Notes: generated by a model from the sequence alone, not told the origin. A stretch of DNA of 64,000 nucleotides from Parascedosporium putredinis (GCA_949357655.1 CASHTG010000001.1:4340001-4404000), one strand, 5' to 3'; counted from the stretch's first letter, positions 36,780 through 49,241 are shown. Numbers and translations are program-made.

Positions 36780-39700
36780 TCAGTTATCCCGCCCACTCCC
36801 CGTCATCACGACATTTCTGTTGAAAAAGCCGTACATCATCCTCGCCGCCTCCCCTCCCACCAAGGGCTCCAGCTCCGCAGCCTCCATGTTGGCCACCTCC
36901 CGGACGTTCCCCACTTTGTTCACGAGCGCCGGCAGATTCACTGGCGTCACACCAGGCACGGCGGCCAGCATATCTTGCGGCTCCTGGTTAAACGTCTGCT
37001 CCATAACGGCGCTACCAGCTCCCTTTTCGAGGCCCGCCCTCACGGCGGCGATGGGGTCCGGTTCGTCCTCCTGCTTCTTGAGGGCCTCGAAGATTTCGGC
37101 AGTCTGGTAGGGTGAGCTCGACCAGATGATGCGCAGGCGGGGAAGGCGAGCGTCAGCAGCACAATCTTGGACTGCAGATCCGACGAGGCATTGGAGGGCG
37201 CGACGCTGCTGAGGCTGCCCGAGAGGTCGGCAAAGGGCTCGAGGGTGAAGCTCTTGTTTTGGTCAAACTCGATGAGAAGCATCGGGTTGCGGTAGTGCTG
37301 GAACATGGCCTCGGTCTGCGTGTACAGTCGGCCGTCGCGGAACGACGAGATGAGATCGCTGACGGACTTGCGCTCCACGCAAATGTTTGGGGAGAGCACG
37401 TAGTCGGCCACGGTGAGCATGCAGGGGATGATGATGACGCTGCGCCCGTGCAGGAGGGACGGCAGCGAGGAGCGGAACTCGCGCACATCGACGACGACAC
37501 GAGGAGGCTGCGCCGTGGCCGCGAGGCGTCCGCCCCCGGCTATGCGCGTGTTGATGGTGCGGAGGAAGGCTTCCTGGGGGTCGACGGAGCTCGGGTCCAC
37601 GTTGAGGACGAGGGACATGCTCGCCCTCTCCTTGATGACCTTGGTGAAGGCGTCCTTCTCCCGCCGGACGGCAGAAAGGTAGCGCTGCTCTTCGACCGAC
37701 CCGCCGTAGTACATGAAGTAAACCCTCACGTTGCGGTCGTTGTGCGAGGACCTGTACACCTCTACGCGGCGGATAAAGGACGCGTCGGGCTCAAACATGA
37801 TGATGTATTTCGGTCGCACTTCTTCCAGCACGTGCTCGTCCTGGTCGCCGTCGTAGGCGTGGACGACGACGAGGTCACGCATCTCGTAGAGCTGATAGTA
37901 CTCCTCCATATCTTTGAGCGCGTCCACAACGACGTCCGCCCTCTCCTCCGCCTCCTCTTCCGTGACGGGCACCTCGGACATGAGCTCCGCCATCTCGCCA
38001 GGCTGCTCAAAGTACTGCGCGATGCTCCCGTTGTCCGTCCGGTTCGGGTGGTGCGCACCCATGCTACCCCCGCCCCGCACCCGCCTACGCTTGTTCGCCG
38101 GGGCTCTGCTCTTGTTGGCCAGGCGAGGGTCCATGGCGCCGTTAAGGGCCTTTTGGTTCTCACTAAATAGGGCAGCGTTCACCTGGGCGAACTCCCTCTT
38201 CCACCTTAGGTAGTTTCGTAGCCTACGCCTCATCATAAAATTCGCCGAGGGCTTGTACCGCTCCTCGGCCTCGTCCTCCACGTTGAGCGTGTCATCGTTC
38301 TCCGTCCGTGGCTTTATGTGCATCGTTTGCAGATAGTCTCGCAGCTGGCGGCATATGTCTGTGTCTGAGCACATGATGAGGATGGTCCCGTTAGAGTCCT
38401 CCTTGAGGGTCGGTTCGAAATATAGGTCGCGATCAATCTCCTCTAGCACCTCGGCGAGCACGTTCCATTTGGGCAACTCCTCTAGCACGGGTTTCAGCAC
38501 ATCGATATTGCCGTCGGAGGTCGCGGCTGCGGCCTGTCCAGCGGCCGCGTAGACTCGCCTCCGCGCCGTGACGAAGATGGTTTCTGCCGCATCGAGGAAA
38601 AGCCAAGGCGACTGGGTTGACCTCGTAGAGCCGCGGCCGGTGCATGCGCCGCATGTATAGTGTCCATGTGCTGCAGAAATGATACCGCGTCGAATGAGAG
38701 CAGCGAGTGGAGCATCCCGCGGAGCACGGTAAGATCGTTTACGATTTGTCGCGTTTTCCAGCTGATCCTGTGCCAGTTAGGCTCGAGCTGTCGACGCACA
38801 ATGACGTCGAAATTCTTAAGCAGAGCGCTGTCAATGTTCAATCATCCATCTCGAGCCCGCTGTTGCCCTTTTGAGCTCTTGGATGCTGATCTCGACGCAC
38901 TCCAGAATGGCGTTCTGAATATCGGTCATGGCATCCGTCATGGGGACCTCGAGTTCAATCACCTCTGCCTTCCTCCTCCTCCCCTCTAGCGACTGCGCAA
39001 CGGTCACATGGAATCTCGGCCACAGCGAGGCTTTCCTCAGGAAAAGATTTCCCATCATGGTGGCCAGGGGCGAGAAACCCCGGGAAAAGGGTTCCGGGTT
39101 GTCCGAAAAGGCCTTGAGAAACCCCGCCTTGTTCTTCTGCCGGTAAATCCGCAGGATGAAGGCCTCGAGCGAGGTAGCAACAACTTTGTCGGCGTGAAGC
39201 ACGACGACTCCAGTAACAGATTCGGGCGGCAGCAGGCCCGTGAGCATGTCCACGACGAGGATTCGTGAGGTGATGCTGAAGATGCCGCCTTTAGAGTACA
39301 TCTTCTCTCGCGCGCCCACGCTCGTGAAGTCAGTGTTCACAACCGTCAGGCCCCGGGCCTTGGGCGCCATGCTTATGGCGGCGTGCTCCGCAAGGGCCTC
39401 CCCGATCCACCCATTCTCTCTATCCGTGGCGGAAACTATGAGAATCAGATTGTTTCCTGCTACGTCGTATGAGTGAAGGAGGTTAGTGATCAGGCGCATG
39501 AGGCCCAGGCCCCGGGCGAGGACGACAAGCTCATCCTCGGCCCGGAGCTCCTGGAACAGCGTCTGCTGGTATTCCTACCAACGGCCCGGTTAGCAAGCCA
39601 TGAAAGCATTCGGGCAGTGATTCTGTAGAGAGGGAGATCAAGGCGAGAAGGATAAGGCTCGGAACAAGTGGCCAGGTGTGACGGGCGCGGATCGGGAGCC

Positions 39701-39823
39701 AAGGGCCGCTTGTCGGGGCTAGTGCAAGGCATGGGCAGAGACATGGGTAGACAAGGTGGGATGGGTAGATACCAATGGCAGCGAGAGCTTCACTGGGTGC
39801 GGTGCGCCCCCAGGGGCCGCCAT
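36780..39823 (-). CDS. RAD1: DNA repair structure-specific endonuclease Rad1 (XPF/ERCC4)
   Basis: Two exons: 39773-39823 (17 codons, ending KLSLPL) and 36780-39574, split by a 198-bp intron (GTATCT...GGTAG, branch CTAAC). Rad1/XPF pairs with Rad10/ERCC1 and cuts the 5' side of lesions in nucleotide excision repair. Exon 2 opens EYQQTLFQELRAEDELVVLA, then the helicase-like domain (DRENGWIGEALAEHAAIS, GGIFSITSRILVVD, SFLQHMDTIHAAH), an acidic/basic linker, and the nuclease core with ERKSVSDLISSFRDGRLY, the ERKxxxD catalytic motif. The C-terminus holds the helix-hairpin-helix region (LAAVPGVTPVN). Four single-base losses break the frame: near 38,860 and 38,840 (either side of GLEMDDW), near 38,600 and in the C-run near 37,140. 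With them restored the coding length is divisible by three (about 949 aa), the normal size. Confidence 0.95.
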
Positions 39824-42800
39824 GTCAATATCGGGCCGAGAGGAGTGCTTAACGGTGGTACTTCGTAATATCTTCAGGAACGGACGCCGATGTCAGAAAG
39901 GTGGTGAAGGTGCACACAGCTATCTCAACAGAGGTGGGCCATGTGCGCCATGCAGTATGCAGCGTGGCGGGCAGCTCTCCTTTCCGCGGGATCCACTTTG
40001 AAAATATTAGAGAAATGGTGTTCACCGTCCGCTGGACGCAAGATGAAAAGTGGGTGGGCGTAATACCATGAGGGCGTGGTTCAATTCGAGCTCTCTTTCC
40101 CTGTTGCGTGAAGCGTGCACAACCAAATCTGGATGATGCGAGCAGCCCATCACTGACCGAGCAGGGAGATGTTGATTGGCTATTGCTCCCTCTATCTAAG
40201 CGTAATATGTATCTATCGGGGTTGTTCCCTGTTCAAGGCTTCACCAGCCCATCACATCACGTCTTCCATCCCCAACGAGGACGCTCCATGGACTCTCGAT
40301 CACAACGTTCAGCTGGTTTCCCATCCCTCAGTCTCACCTTGATGTACGAGCTGTGAGAGGCAGAGCCGGCGACCGAGGCTCCCTTCCCCATCTTGGTAGT
40401 GAATGAGGCCTCCTGCCACCCATCCACCAACCAGAGCAAGATAGATGCAGTCAAAGCAAGGAAAGTGAAAGGTACCTCTAAAACCCCTATTCTAGAGATA
40501 ACTGGACCCCAATCCCTTCAATGGTGGATATTCCGATACGGCCTCTGGAAGGGTGGGTGGCAGGCCTCGGGATTAAACAGGGAATACCCTAGGTGACGAG
40601 TCCCAACAGCAACCTCATGCTTATTTGCCATTGTGCTGCGTTGCAGAACATAAGAATTGCCACGGACTATCAGCTGAGGTCGATTTGATCGGTAACTCCA
40701 TGTCGCTTTTCCTTGCGTTGGTCTCGGCATCCTCCGACGTGGGATCACTTCACACGGCCAGTGCGATCGGCCCCACTGCGGCACCCGGCACGAGTTTACG
40801 GTCGGATAAACAAGTCCCGCGAGCTATCAAAATTAACTAAAGAGTAGAGGAGAGAAAGAAAAGAAAAAAAAAAAAAAGAAAAAGGGCCTCGATCCATTCA
40901 CTACCTCAGGAGGCTGAACTATGTGAGGTTTGAGTAGGGCATCCTTGAATGGGAGACAGTAGTTGCTGAGTACACTGTAAGGAGCCAGCGGCTCTGGTGA
41001 CTGGCCAAACGGCACTCACGTCCCAGCCGTCACGTCATATATCTGCTTGCATAGTCGAGATGGCATGCGTCACCATTTATTTTGGTAGCTTCTTGTGTCT
41101 CTGTAACTTGGCAGGGCGGCCGCCATTGTGCCTCTCAGGGGAAAGAAGGGCCAGCTACTGCACCTCGAGATAGGATGGCGTCCTCAGCTTGCGTAAATCT
41201 TGGATAGACGGCATCCCAGCGATGCCTTGTCAGCTGAGTGTGGTCTTCCAGTAGCATGGCAATTGTGAGTCTGCATGGGGGCTCAGTGGAGACTGGGCAA
41301 GTCAGGGCACTCGTTGACCCCGGGGAAAATAACGAGGCAAGTCCACGAAGCAAAGCCACCAGGAGTCGTAGACATGTGGCGAGAGGAACAGCGACGAGCC
41401 GACAGAAGTCGCCCCAGGACGGGGTCGGTCTAGACCAAGCCTTGTGCGCGCCGTTGGTTCGAGACAACAAGGAGGAGGGGTCAAGGGAGTCTAATTCGAC
41501 GTCCGAGATGTGGCATGGATGGTGCCCTACCCTCCCTTTCCCTTGACAGACTGCTTAATCCGGACAAAAAGACGGGAAAGAGCATGGACGCCGATTGGTA
41601 TGGCCCCTCTGCCGGCCTTGAAATACCGCGTCCGGCGTGGCACAGCCTGCAGATTTCCAGCTGTGGCTGCAATCCCGAAGGGATGACAAAAGAGTACAAT
41701 GAGTCGTTTGGTTGATCGAGATTCGCCATGTGGCTACGGCTGGGATGTGGATCCAGCATCTGTCTTGCTTTTTCTCAGGTCATGATGTCACCAACGTTGA
41801 TCATTGCTCTGCTTGGAGGTTAGCCGTGGCAATTCACCCAACAAAGCCTTCCCCTGTCGCACAAGGCACCTCGGAAACCTGTTGCGCCTTCTACTTTGAC
41901 ATCTACTTTGCAGCACGTAATACGAAGAGTTCGCCAAGGGTTTCCTCCTCGGAAGAGCTTATCATGGGGCAAAAGTCGAGGGTGTTGTTTCTGCAAGTAC
42001 TTGTGTATGTTCAGCATGTCGGTTCAGCATGTCGGTCAAGGCCCCCCTAGCTTCCGTACCAGCACGGAAATGACCCCTCATCAATCCTCCTGCCGCATTG
42101 CGAAGCCAGGATGTGTCCGCACTTCTCTCCCTCCCGAGGCATCCGTTGAGTGATCAAAAGGAGGGCTATATGAATTTTTCCTTTCTTTTATTTCTTTTTC
42201 TGTTTATTATTTATCTATCTTTCACTTTTAACTTAGTGGCTATCGCTTCACTAGGCTGGTGCGAAGGAAGGGCTTGAAGGAAGGATACGCGCTGCGTCTC
42301 TGTGGGTGGCTTGCGATTTAGTATTATTCACAACGTCTTTCCTCCTTTGAAGGAGATGAATCTGAGTTGTATCCCGCTCTCGGTCTAGATTGAATAGACC
42401 CTCCCCAGGCGCCAGGCTAGGTAATTCCGAATTTCAATACCGCCGCATGAGCATCCTTCCGAAAATGGTGAGTCGAGAAAGTGTCCTTTCGGAGCGAAAT
42501 GTCCATTATGTTGGTGGAAATGTACAGTTCCCTAACCTGGGAATTTGGGTTACTGAAGTTGAGGACCCTTCTAGACCCCATTGTACCCCGCCCGCATGTG
42601 CGCTTTTGATCCACCTCGCATTATGCCAGTGCTGGATTTCTGCTTGCAGGACACAACGATTGGAGTCACTCGCGATTTATTAAAAAAAAAAAAAAAAAGA
42701 AAAAGAAAAAGAAAAGAAAAGAAGAAAAAGTACACCTTCGTACCCGACAGGAGACGACCGAGTTTGAGTCCAGGGATGCAGGACAATGAGCGGATGCAAT

Positions 42801-45800
42801 GGATGTCTTACATTAGAGAGATGTAAAGTACCCGATGGAGATGGCGCCGGTGTGTCAGTGTCCATCACGAGGGGTCACTCTGGATTCGAAATGTAGATCT
42901 CGACTGGAGAGTAACGAAGGAATTTGAATGAACACATCCCCGCCTTAGCCAGGCTAAGTCAGATCGAGGCTCCCCAACCCATCGTGCCTGTTCGAGGGTA
43001 TCGGTCAAAGTCCACGGCATATTAAGTGGCCACGAAAAAGAGAACGCCAAGTTTGATGAGCATACAATATCACCAGGGACCTCTGTCCCAGCCGGGCGGC
43101 TCAGGCTTGACATCAAGGTGGCGGGGATATCGAGCTAGAGAAGCTTCGCGGTTCTGCGTCCGGTTCTGCTTCCGCCGTCGTGGTTCCTTATTCTTCCACA
43201 GGAGCAAACTGTCCGAGGCCGACGAGTCATGCTCCTGTTGGTCCTGTCACGACTCCCCGGCTCAGGGTCAGTGGGGGTTTGGATGCTATCGGAACTTCCC
43301 CTTGCGAATCGAATGCCGACGCATTCAGTAGGCCCTTGGGCCTTCTAAAGCGTTTCGGCCAGCCAGGTGGAGATACCACCGTTAGTCAAAGTGGGGTAGA
43401 AACAAGTAAGATGAGGAGCGTTACTGAGCCTCCCGTGAGCAGTGCGGGAATGGCGGGAGACCCGGGAGCGCTATTTTCAAATGCCATCAATTAACAAGTC
43501 ACAAACCCCGATTCTATGTTAGGCAGCAAGGCGACGCCCGTATTGCGCGATGTTCAAACACAGAGCTGGGGAAGGAAAGGCACAGCGAAAGGCCCGAGAA
43601 GATGGAGGAGTTTCTGAAAAGGAATAAAAACCCCTCTATGCGAGACTCGTCGAGCCCGTCGGGGATAGCGACGACGGTTTGCAGCAACAGGGAGAGCCCG
43701 GGGGAAACGACAATATCTGTTTAGGAAGCACAGGTCCTATGGAAGACACAAGACTGGCGGAAGCGTGATGAGAAACTAAGGGGAAAAGCCAACGGGGTCA
43801 AGGTTTGCTCTTATGGGATCGGCGATGCGTCGCCTCGCATTACATCTTAAGTGCACGGTTTGCATGGGATGTAGATTGACGTTTGAGGAAGCGATGCCCA
43901 ATGGCGGATTCCAAAACCGACAGCGACGAGGAAGCAAGGGATGAAAAAGGAATGTGTGTCGGTGGCCAGCATTGAAGTGAGGGAGTGTCAACGGGAAGCT
44001 AGATTCTACAAGTAGGCAGTCAGACAACTCGTCTACGAAGTAAGTTGAGGGCGGCCTGAAGACCCAGATGGCGGAGGTTCCTTCCCGGAGACCTTCCCGA
44101 ACATCAGGCGGCTAGCCAGATGTGCAGGCCTTCCTTATTACCTCCGCCGGCGCGTCCTGTCCTGGGGCGAGGGCGTGGATCGCCCCCTGCCACACCTTAA
44201 AATGGAATGGAAATTTTCCTTCGGGGCTTCTTCAGGAAAGGGTCAATTGATTGCGATTGTGTTGGCAGCCACAAAGGACACCCTGACCACACCCATGGCT
44301 GAGCCCCACCCACACAGGCTGGCCGCTATTAACACAACCCACATTCTCCCCTCCCTCCTCCCTTGTCCTCAGAAGCATTCCCCACCAACCTAATGGATCC
44401 ATCCCTCTTCCTTCATCCAAACTATTTAAGCGAGGGGTTTCAGTGGCGATGCTCCTCGATTCTCTCGATCTCAGCGCGCTTTCGAATGGGCTTTCTAATG
44501 TTTTGCTTCTCTCGTCTAGAAAACCCATCTCCTCCTCTTTTTCCGACTGCCTATAACCCTCTGTCCGTTATCTCCCTTGAGGTGATATATCAGGTCGGCG
44601 GGGTGCTAGCACGAACTTCCAAGACCCCTTCGTCCGTGAAGGCTAGGCGGAGAAGCACGCAAACGAGCGGCGAGCACATGACAGAAAGTCACAATCTCCA
44701 TCTATTGATGGCTACGGTGTAATTGGCTTTCGGAACGGGGTCAATAATCGTACGGTGGGGGTTAGTAGGCCAATGATCAAGGAGCTTAGCAAAGGCTCGA
44801 AACACAATAGATCTCCGGATGGGCAATATCCCACAAGCCGCCCCAGCTCACTAGCTCCGATTCCCAGAAGTCGCCTCCAGAATTATTTTGATAGCCTGAC
44901 CTTTTTGTCTAGCTCGACCGGGTACAGGAAAATTTCTAAACATCCGACCGTTGGGAAATAGCACTGGTACGCCGCCTGGGGACCACACCTGCCCCAATGC
45001 TACCAAGAATGGGGCGGGGATGGGATGGGCGACTGGTGCAAGCCACCCGTGGTGCTAGTCGTGCGGTGGTCCTGCCCCTGGGTATCATGACCGTTTTGGT
45101 CGAGATAATGGAAAGGGGCAGTAGGTGGGTGTGGACGTGTGCTTGTGAGTGTTTGCGTCTATGTAATGCTAGACGGTCTGATGAGAGGAAGGGAAAAGGA
45201 CAGAAAAAGAAAAAGGGAGGGAAAAACGAGAGGAAGGAGAGACAAGAACGAATCGGGACAGAGCCAAGGAAAAACCAGCAGGTCAAGAGTCCATCCGTCC
45301 AAGTAAATTCACAATTTTCCTTCCAGAACCCAGAAAAAATACTCCATTCAAGTCTCGCCGAACCCCACGAGATTGGGAACATTGAAGCGTTGCAGCTACT
45401 AGTTTGTGCGGGGCTGTTTTTTCTTTCTCCAGCAGGTTCACTGCAGTTTTTCGGTGCTGAGTGCCAACTGCCATGCTGCACACCGCAAGCGCCGCCGCCT
45501 TGCCGCCCAAGCCAATCAGCCTCGCTAAGGAGCATTTGCTCCGGGGTACTGGCGTCTTTCATCGCTGGGAGTCGATCCCGGCCCCGGATCCATAGATGGA
45601 AGGGACTTTGAGGCCAGTCGCATCACCCAGCTCAAGCATACCTGGAAAGCACCAGCATGATGTGCTGTCCGGGTGCCTGGGGACGAGCCCGTCCTTTGCC
45701 CACTCCGCACTCCGCACTGCAACACATTAGGCCCGGACCCGTCTATACTTTGGGTACTCCGTGGGAGGGGCTGAGAGGGAACAAGTGTGTTACAAAGGGA

Positions 45801-46910
45801 AATAACGGTTCACTTCGGAGGGAGGGAGGGAGGAGCAAAGGAGCCTTAATAAAAGGAAAAAAAAAGAGGGCAGGAGCGATGAGGAAACCGCGCAAAGCCA
45901 TCCGACCTCCACACACCTTGTCCTTCACTTGACAGCTCGAGACTTTCCCACAGCCCTAATTCCCATTTGCCTTCTTGTCCCCTGTGTCTCTACGTCCCTA
46001 CGCCCCTTTGTCCTGTCGAGGTCGCTCTTGTTGCCCCGTGTCACAACTGCAATGCTTCTGCTTCGCCACTACTTCTGCTTTCCAAGGGTGGCTGTTTACT
46101 GCTAGGGTCCTATCTTTATCCAGTAGGAGAAGGGGTATTCAAGTTCTCAGAGACAACCTTACATTAAAACTTTCAGAGAGGGGTGTTATTACTGTCCTCC
46201 CTTTCTATAGCCTTTGCACCCCGCCGCCGGTTCCAGTTCTTGAAGGTCAGCAGTTGTCGCCAACCAGTGCTGTCTCCCCCCTCCGCGCGTGCTCTTCCCG
46301 TGCTGTCTGTCTCGCTTGAAGCAGAAGCCGAGAAACCTTGCTGGTGGCAAAAACTCGCAACCAAGGGGCCCCGTACCCAGAAAGAAAAGGAAAAAAATCT
46401 GACAGGGTCACTGTTGTTTTTAAGCGTTCCTACGAGGGATCACCGAGTCGCTCTTCTCCGACTAACGGGTCTCTGTTCATGCCGAGACGTCACGCTGTGT
46501 GGCCTGCACCCCATCCGAATCGGCCGCACTCCTTTTGCCTTCCTCTAAATACCTTAGACACGCAATATCTATGAGTACGTGGAAAAGCGGAACCGCCCGC
46601 CAAATATCTCCCATCCACCTACCAAGCCCCAAAACAGCGACTACCCTCTTTCTGCAGCGTTCTCTTGCTTACACAGAAGCCACACTTTTCTCTTTGACGA
46701 CACCCTCCAGCCACAATTTTGAACCCTCTCCCTCGATGTTTGAGGAGGCATAACCAACAGTACTAGCCCTCTCTCATGTCCTCCCTGTCCCTACCACTAA
46801 TACTACTCCCTACTCGACGCCCTCCACAGCCATCAACACTGTTCTGACCGTCCTGCCTTGCATCTTGTTTGAGGAACCCCTTCAGCCTTTACTCCTATTC
46901 AACGTTTTTA
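39824..46910. other. 7 kb gene-poor region
   Basis: No gene could be firmly supported. It contains an A-rich run at 40,864-40,885, a poly-A/AAAAG tract at 42,682-42,730, a GAGG tract at about 45,817-45,834, and C/T-rich stretches at 44,340-44,560 and 45,900-46,860 that look like leader sequence for the small Cys-rich ORF. Two weak coding candidates (39,925-40,391 minus; about 42,860-43,494 plus) are given as findings. Confidence 0.4.
42682..42730. repeat. Poly-A / AAAAG low-complexity tract
   Basis: A run of about 17 A residues followed by AAAAG/AAAAAG units. There are no target-site duplications or an upstream reverse-transcriptase ORF that would mark a retroposon tail. Confidence 0.85.
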
Positions 46911-47138
46911 ATGTGCACTGAGCACATTGGAGATTGCCCAGTCTGCGGGAAGCAATATCTCATCTATGTTGAGTTCTGCCCACTATACCACCCGCCCGTT
47001 CTGGTGTGTCCGAGGGGCACCACTGTCAATCGTGTTCCTCCGCGAGAAGGGCAGTGTCCAAGCCCTGTCTGTCCAAACAGTCGGGTGGGGGCTGCCAGGT
47101 TATATGACGACTCGAGAATGGCGAGGCAGCTTGCTTGA
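46911..47138 (+). CDS. Small cysteine-rich protein, unknown function (75 aa)
   Basis: A single-exon ORF starting MCTEHIGDCPVCGKQYL and ending ...DSRMARQLA. It has seven Cys (residues 2, 9, 12, 23, 33, 48, 53) including CPVC, EFCPLYH and VCPRG, a pattern like the short Cys-rich, possibly zinc-binding proteins that are common and uncharacterised in Sordariomycetes. There is no signal peptide or membrane helix, so it is probably not a secreted effector. The start context is weak (TTAATG). A long C/T-rich leader precedes it, and it converges on the epimerase gene, 210 bp away. The family resemblance is an impression from cysteine spacing, not a confirmed match. Confidence 0.5.
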   Translation: MCTEHIGDCPVCGKQYLIYVEFCPLYHPPVLVCPRGTTVNRVPPREGQCPSPVCPNSRVGAARLYDDSRMARQLA

Positions 47139-47348
47139 TGTTAGGCCATCCGCTCCAGATCACAGATGCCCAGGAACTACCAATCTCTCTTGGGACCTCT
47201 TCGTTTCTCAAACTCTCGTCGACATCTAGGGAGAAAAGTCCACGGCGGAGGGCCCTGCGACCTTTTTCTTCATTATATTCTTTCTTATTTTAGCTCTTGT
47301 ATGTGTCTTGCTTTGCTCAAGGCTGTCTATCCGATTGTTTAATTCCAG

Positions 47349-49241
47349 TTACAGCCTTTGGCCGTTGGCACCGACTTCGACAACCTGGTCAATCCCTCCA
47401 TACTCTGGTAGGTCGAGATCATATTTCTGAGCAATACCCGGCGGAACAAATCTGGAACTCTCGCAGTCAGCTCACGATGGCTTTGGGGTCAAGCGCCAAC
47501 AGTCAAATGCGAGGTTCTCCCAAGTTTGGAAGTTGGGCTTGGAACACGAAAAACACACGAGGTTCGTACCTTCCCCCGATGAAATGTCTTCCCGCGAAGT
47601 GCTTAACAAGGGGCTTCGGGGCTGTGAGGCTAACGAGAACGTCTGGGTGGAAAGTGCTTCCAAGACCGTTGTTTGGCGGTCCGTTTTCGATATCCCAGGA
47701 CGACGGGGCATCGACAGACGTTACAGGCAATTTAGTTTCCTGAAGAGCTCGAATAACGGCGGGGAACGGCTCTCTAACTTCTCCAGAGAAGCTAAAGCCT
47801 ATATTTCGCGAGTTAGACAAGCCTCGAATCTTTTGTAATCGAACACTTGGCTGCGGAGGAGCACGCACCGAATATTGCGTCTACGACATGATCGGACACT
47901 TTCAACGCTTCCGAAAAATCTTCAACAAACTGGACGTTCAGGTCGCTGAGTTGCTTGACGAGTCTCTATAGAAATCTAGACGGTTAACGCTGGAATCTTT
48001 TTGCCTTCTTGAAGGTGAAGGATGACATGGAGATGTGCATCTGTGGGTATGGGCGGAAGTGCATCTAGAGGGAGGGATGATGTCTGCTTTTGGGTTGCTT
48101 TCAGGTTCCTTTTTGTTTATGTTTTTGTCTCTTTCCGCACGCCTCCTCTTCTTTCAAAGCATCTGCACGGGACGAGGTGGGCCTAGGATAGATCTTCATC
48201 TCTACGAGGGCGGGGGACTTTGTCGTCGGGAACGAACAGGGGATATTCCACCATGCAAAAGGGGGTTCTAGGCCAGCAACACATCATTACAGGGAAGGTA
48301 GTATTAGAGAGTGGGAGAAAGGGTGCGTAAGGTTGTTCTCTGACTCGTAACGGCATGGGATGCGGGTAACATTTCTGACGCAATCTGGCCGTCAAGACTC
48401 ATTTGGGTCGTGCACTGAATTCTGAACCGATAGACGAATAAACAACAGACTTCAATGTCTTGGGTGCGCATACCCGACGTGAAGCATTTTCTGCCGTGTT
48501 CACCTTGCCATATTCGGCCGGCTGGGGGATGGGGGATGGGGGATGGGGGATGAAGGGGAGGCCGGGTTCACCGGTTTCCCCGGACGCTAGGATCTGAAGT
48601 TACGCAACCCACCTGATACAAGTCGTTCTTGCTCCTCTTCGGGTAATAGATCGAAGGCGAGTATCCATAATGATGGAGATGCCGTGCAGCAACGAGGCCA
48701 TCGCCACCTGCGGTAGGCCATGTCAATGAGTGGGTTCATGGTGGATAAGCATCTACGAATGCCGAGAAAGGAGTAGGTGCCAACCGTTATTTCCCGGGCC
48801 ACAAGCAACAAGAATTCGCTTCCCGGAACTTGGGGGTGAACTCTGAAAACTAGAGTGAAGGGCAGGGAGTGGCAAGGTCAGCTCATACGATGCACGGTCT
48901 AGAAGCTTGCGCAGCATCGCCTGCGGAGCAAACCCTCGTCGAAAGAAAATAGACGAAAGCAAGCGACAGAGGGATCTACGCCACCGACGGAGGCAAGGAG
49001 CTGCAGGACTAACCAGCTTGGGAAACCGAAAGGCCTGCGAGCTCCATAAGTTGGTCGATAGAGAAGGCACAGCTACTCATCAGTTCCCTATCGAGTGCGG
49101 CGGCGGCTGTCGCCGACAAGGTCTTGTTGGTCCAACTGTTAGAGCGTGAAGAACATCGATTTCTCATTTTCTTGATATCGCTACGGATTTCGCCTGGGTG
49201 GAGGATCCTGCATGCTGCGAGGGACGCACCTTGAATGCCAT
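47349..49241 (-). CDS. NAD(P)H-hydrate epimerase (NAXE/AIBP, YjeF N-terminal family)
   Basis: Seven exons: 49230-49241, 49014-49122, 48785-48849, 48613-48707, 47869-47965, 47570-47798 and 47349-47451; introns of 107, 164, 77, 647, 70 and 118 bp. The enzyme interconverts the R and S epimers of hydrated NAD(P)H, the repair step before NAD(P)HX dehydratase. Exon 1 is only 12 bp (MAFK). Then follow TLSATAAAALDRELM, FSIDQLMELAGLSVSQA, the cofactor loop RILVACGPGNNGGDGLVAAR, HLHHYGYSP, LVKQLSDLNVQFV, VVDAIFGFSFSGEVREPF, SVDAPSSWDIE, LTAPKPLVKHFAGRHFIGGR and FVPPGIAQKYDLDLPEY, all family landmarks in order. One lost C (C-run near 48,836) breaks the frame; corrected, it gives 236 aa, the usual size. 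The fourth intron is unusually long and holds a GGGGGAT tandem repeat. Confidence 0.95.
48523..48552. repeat. GGGGGAT tandem repeat (four units) inside an intron
   Basis: Four consecutive 7-bp units on the plus strand, close to the donor of the 647-bp fourth intron of the epimerase gene. Four runs of five G make it a candidate G-quadruplex on the template strand; the transcript carries the C-rich complement. Confidence 0.85.

Noticed and set aside
41135..41759. Overlapping minus-strand frames between 41.1 and 41.8 kb
   Set aside because: Two frames with Leu-rich stretches but no domain; they cannot be joined into a plausible product.
42682..42730. Poly-A tail of a retroposon
   Set aside because: No element body, no reverse transcriptase and no target-site duplication; best read as a simple A-rich repeat.
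44936..45562. 208-codon minus-strand open frame
   Set aside because: Composition follows a purine-rich low-complexity tract; the opposite strand is open over the same span, there is no domain, and no splice or start support.
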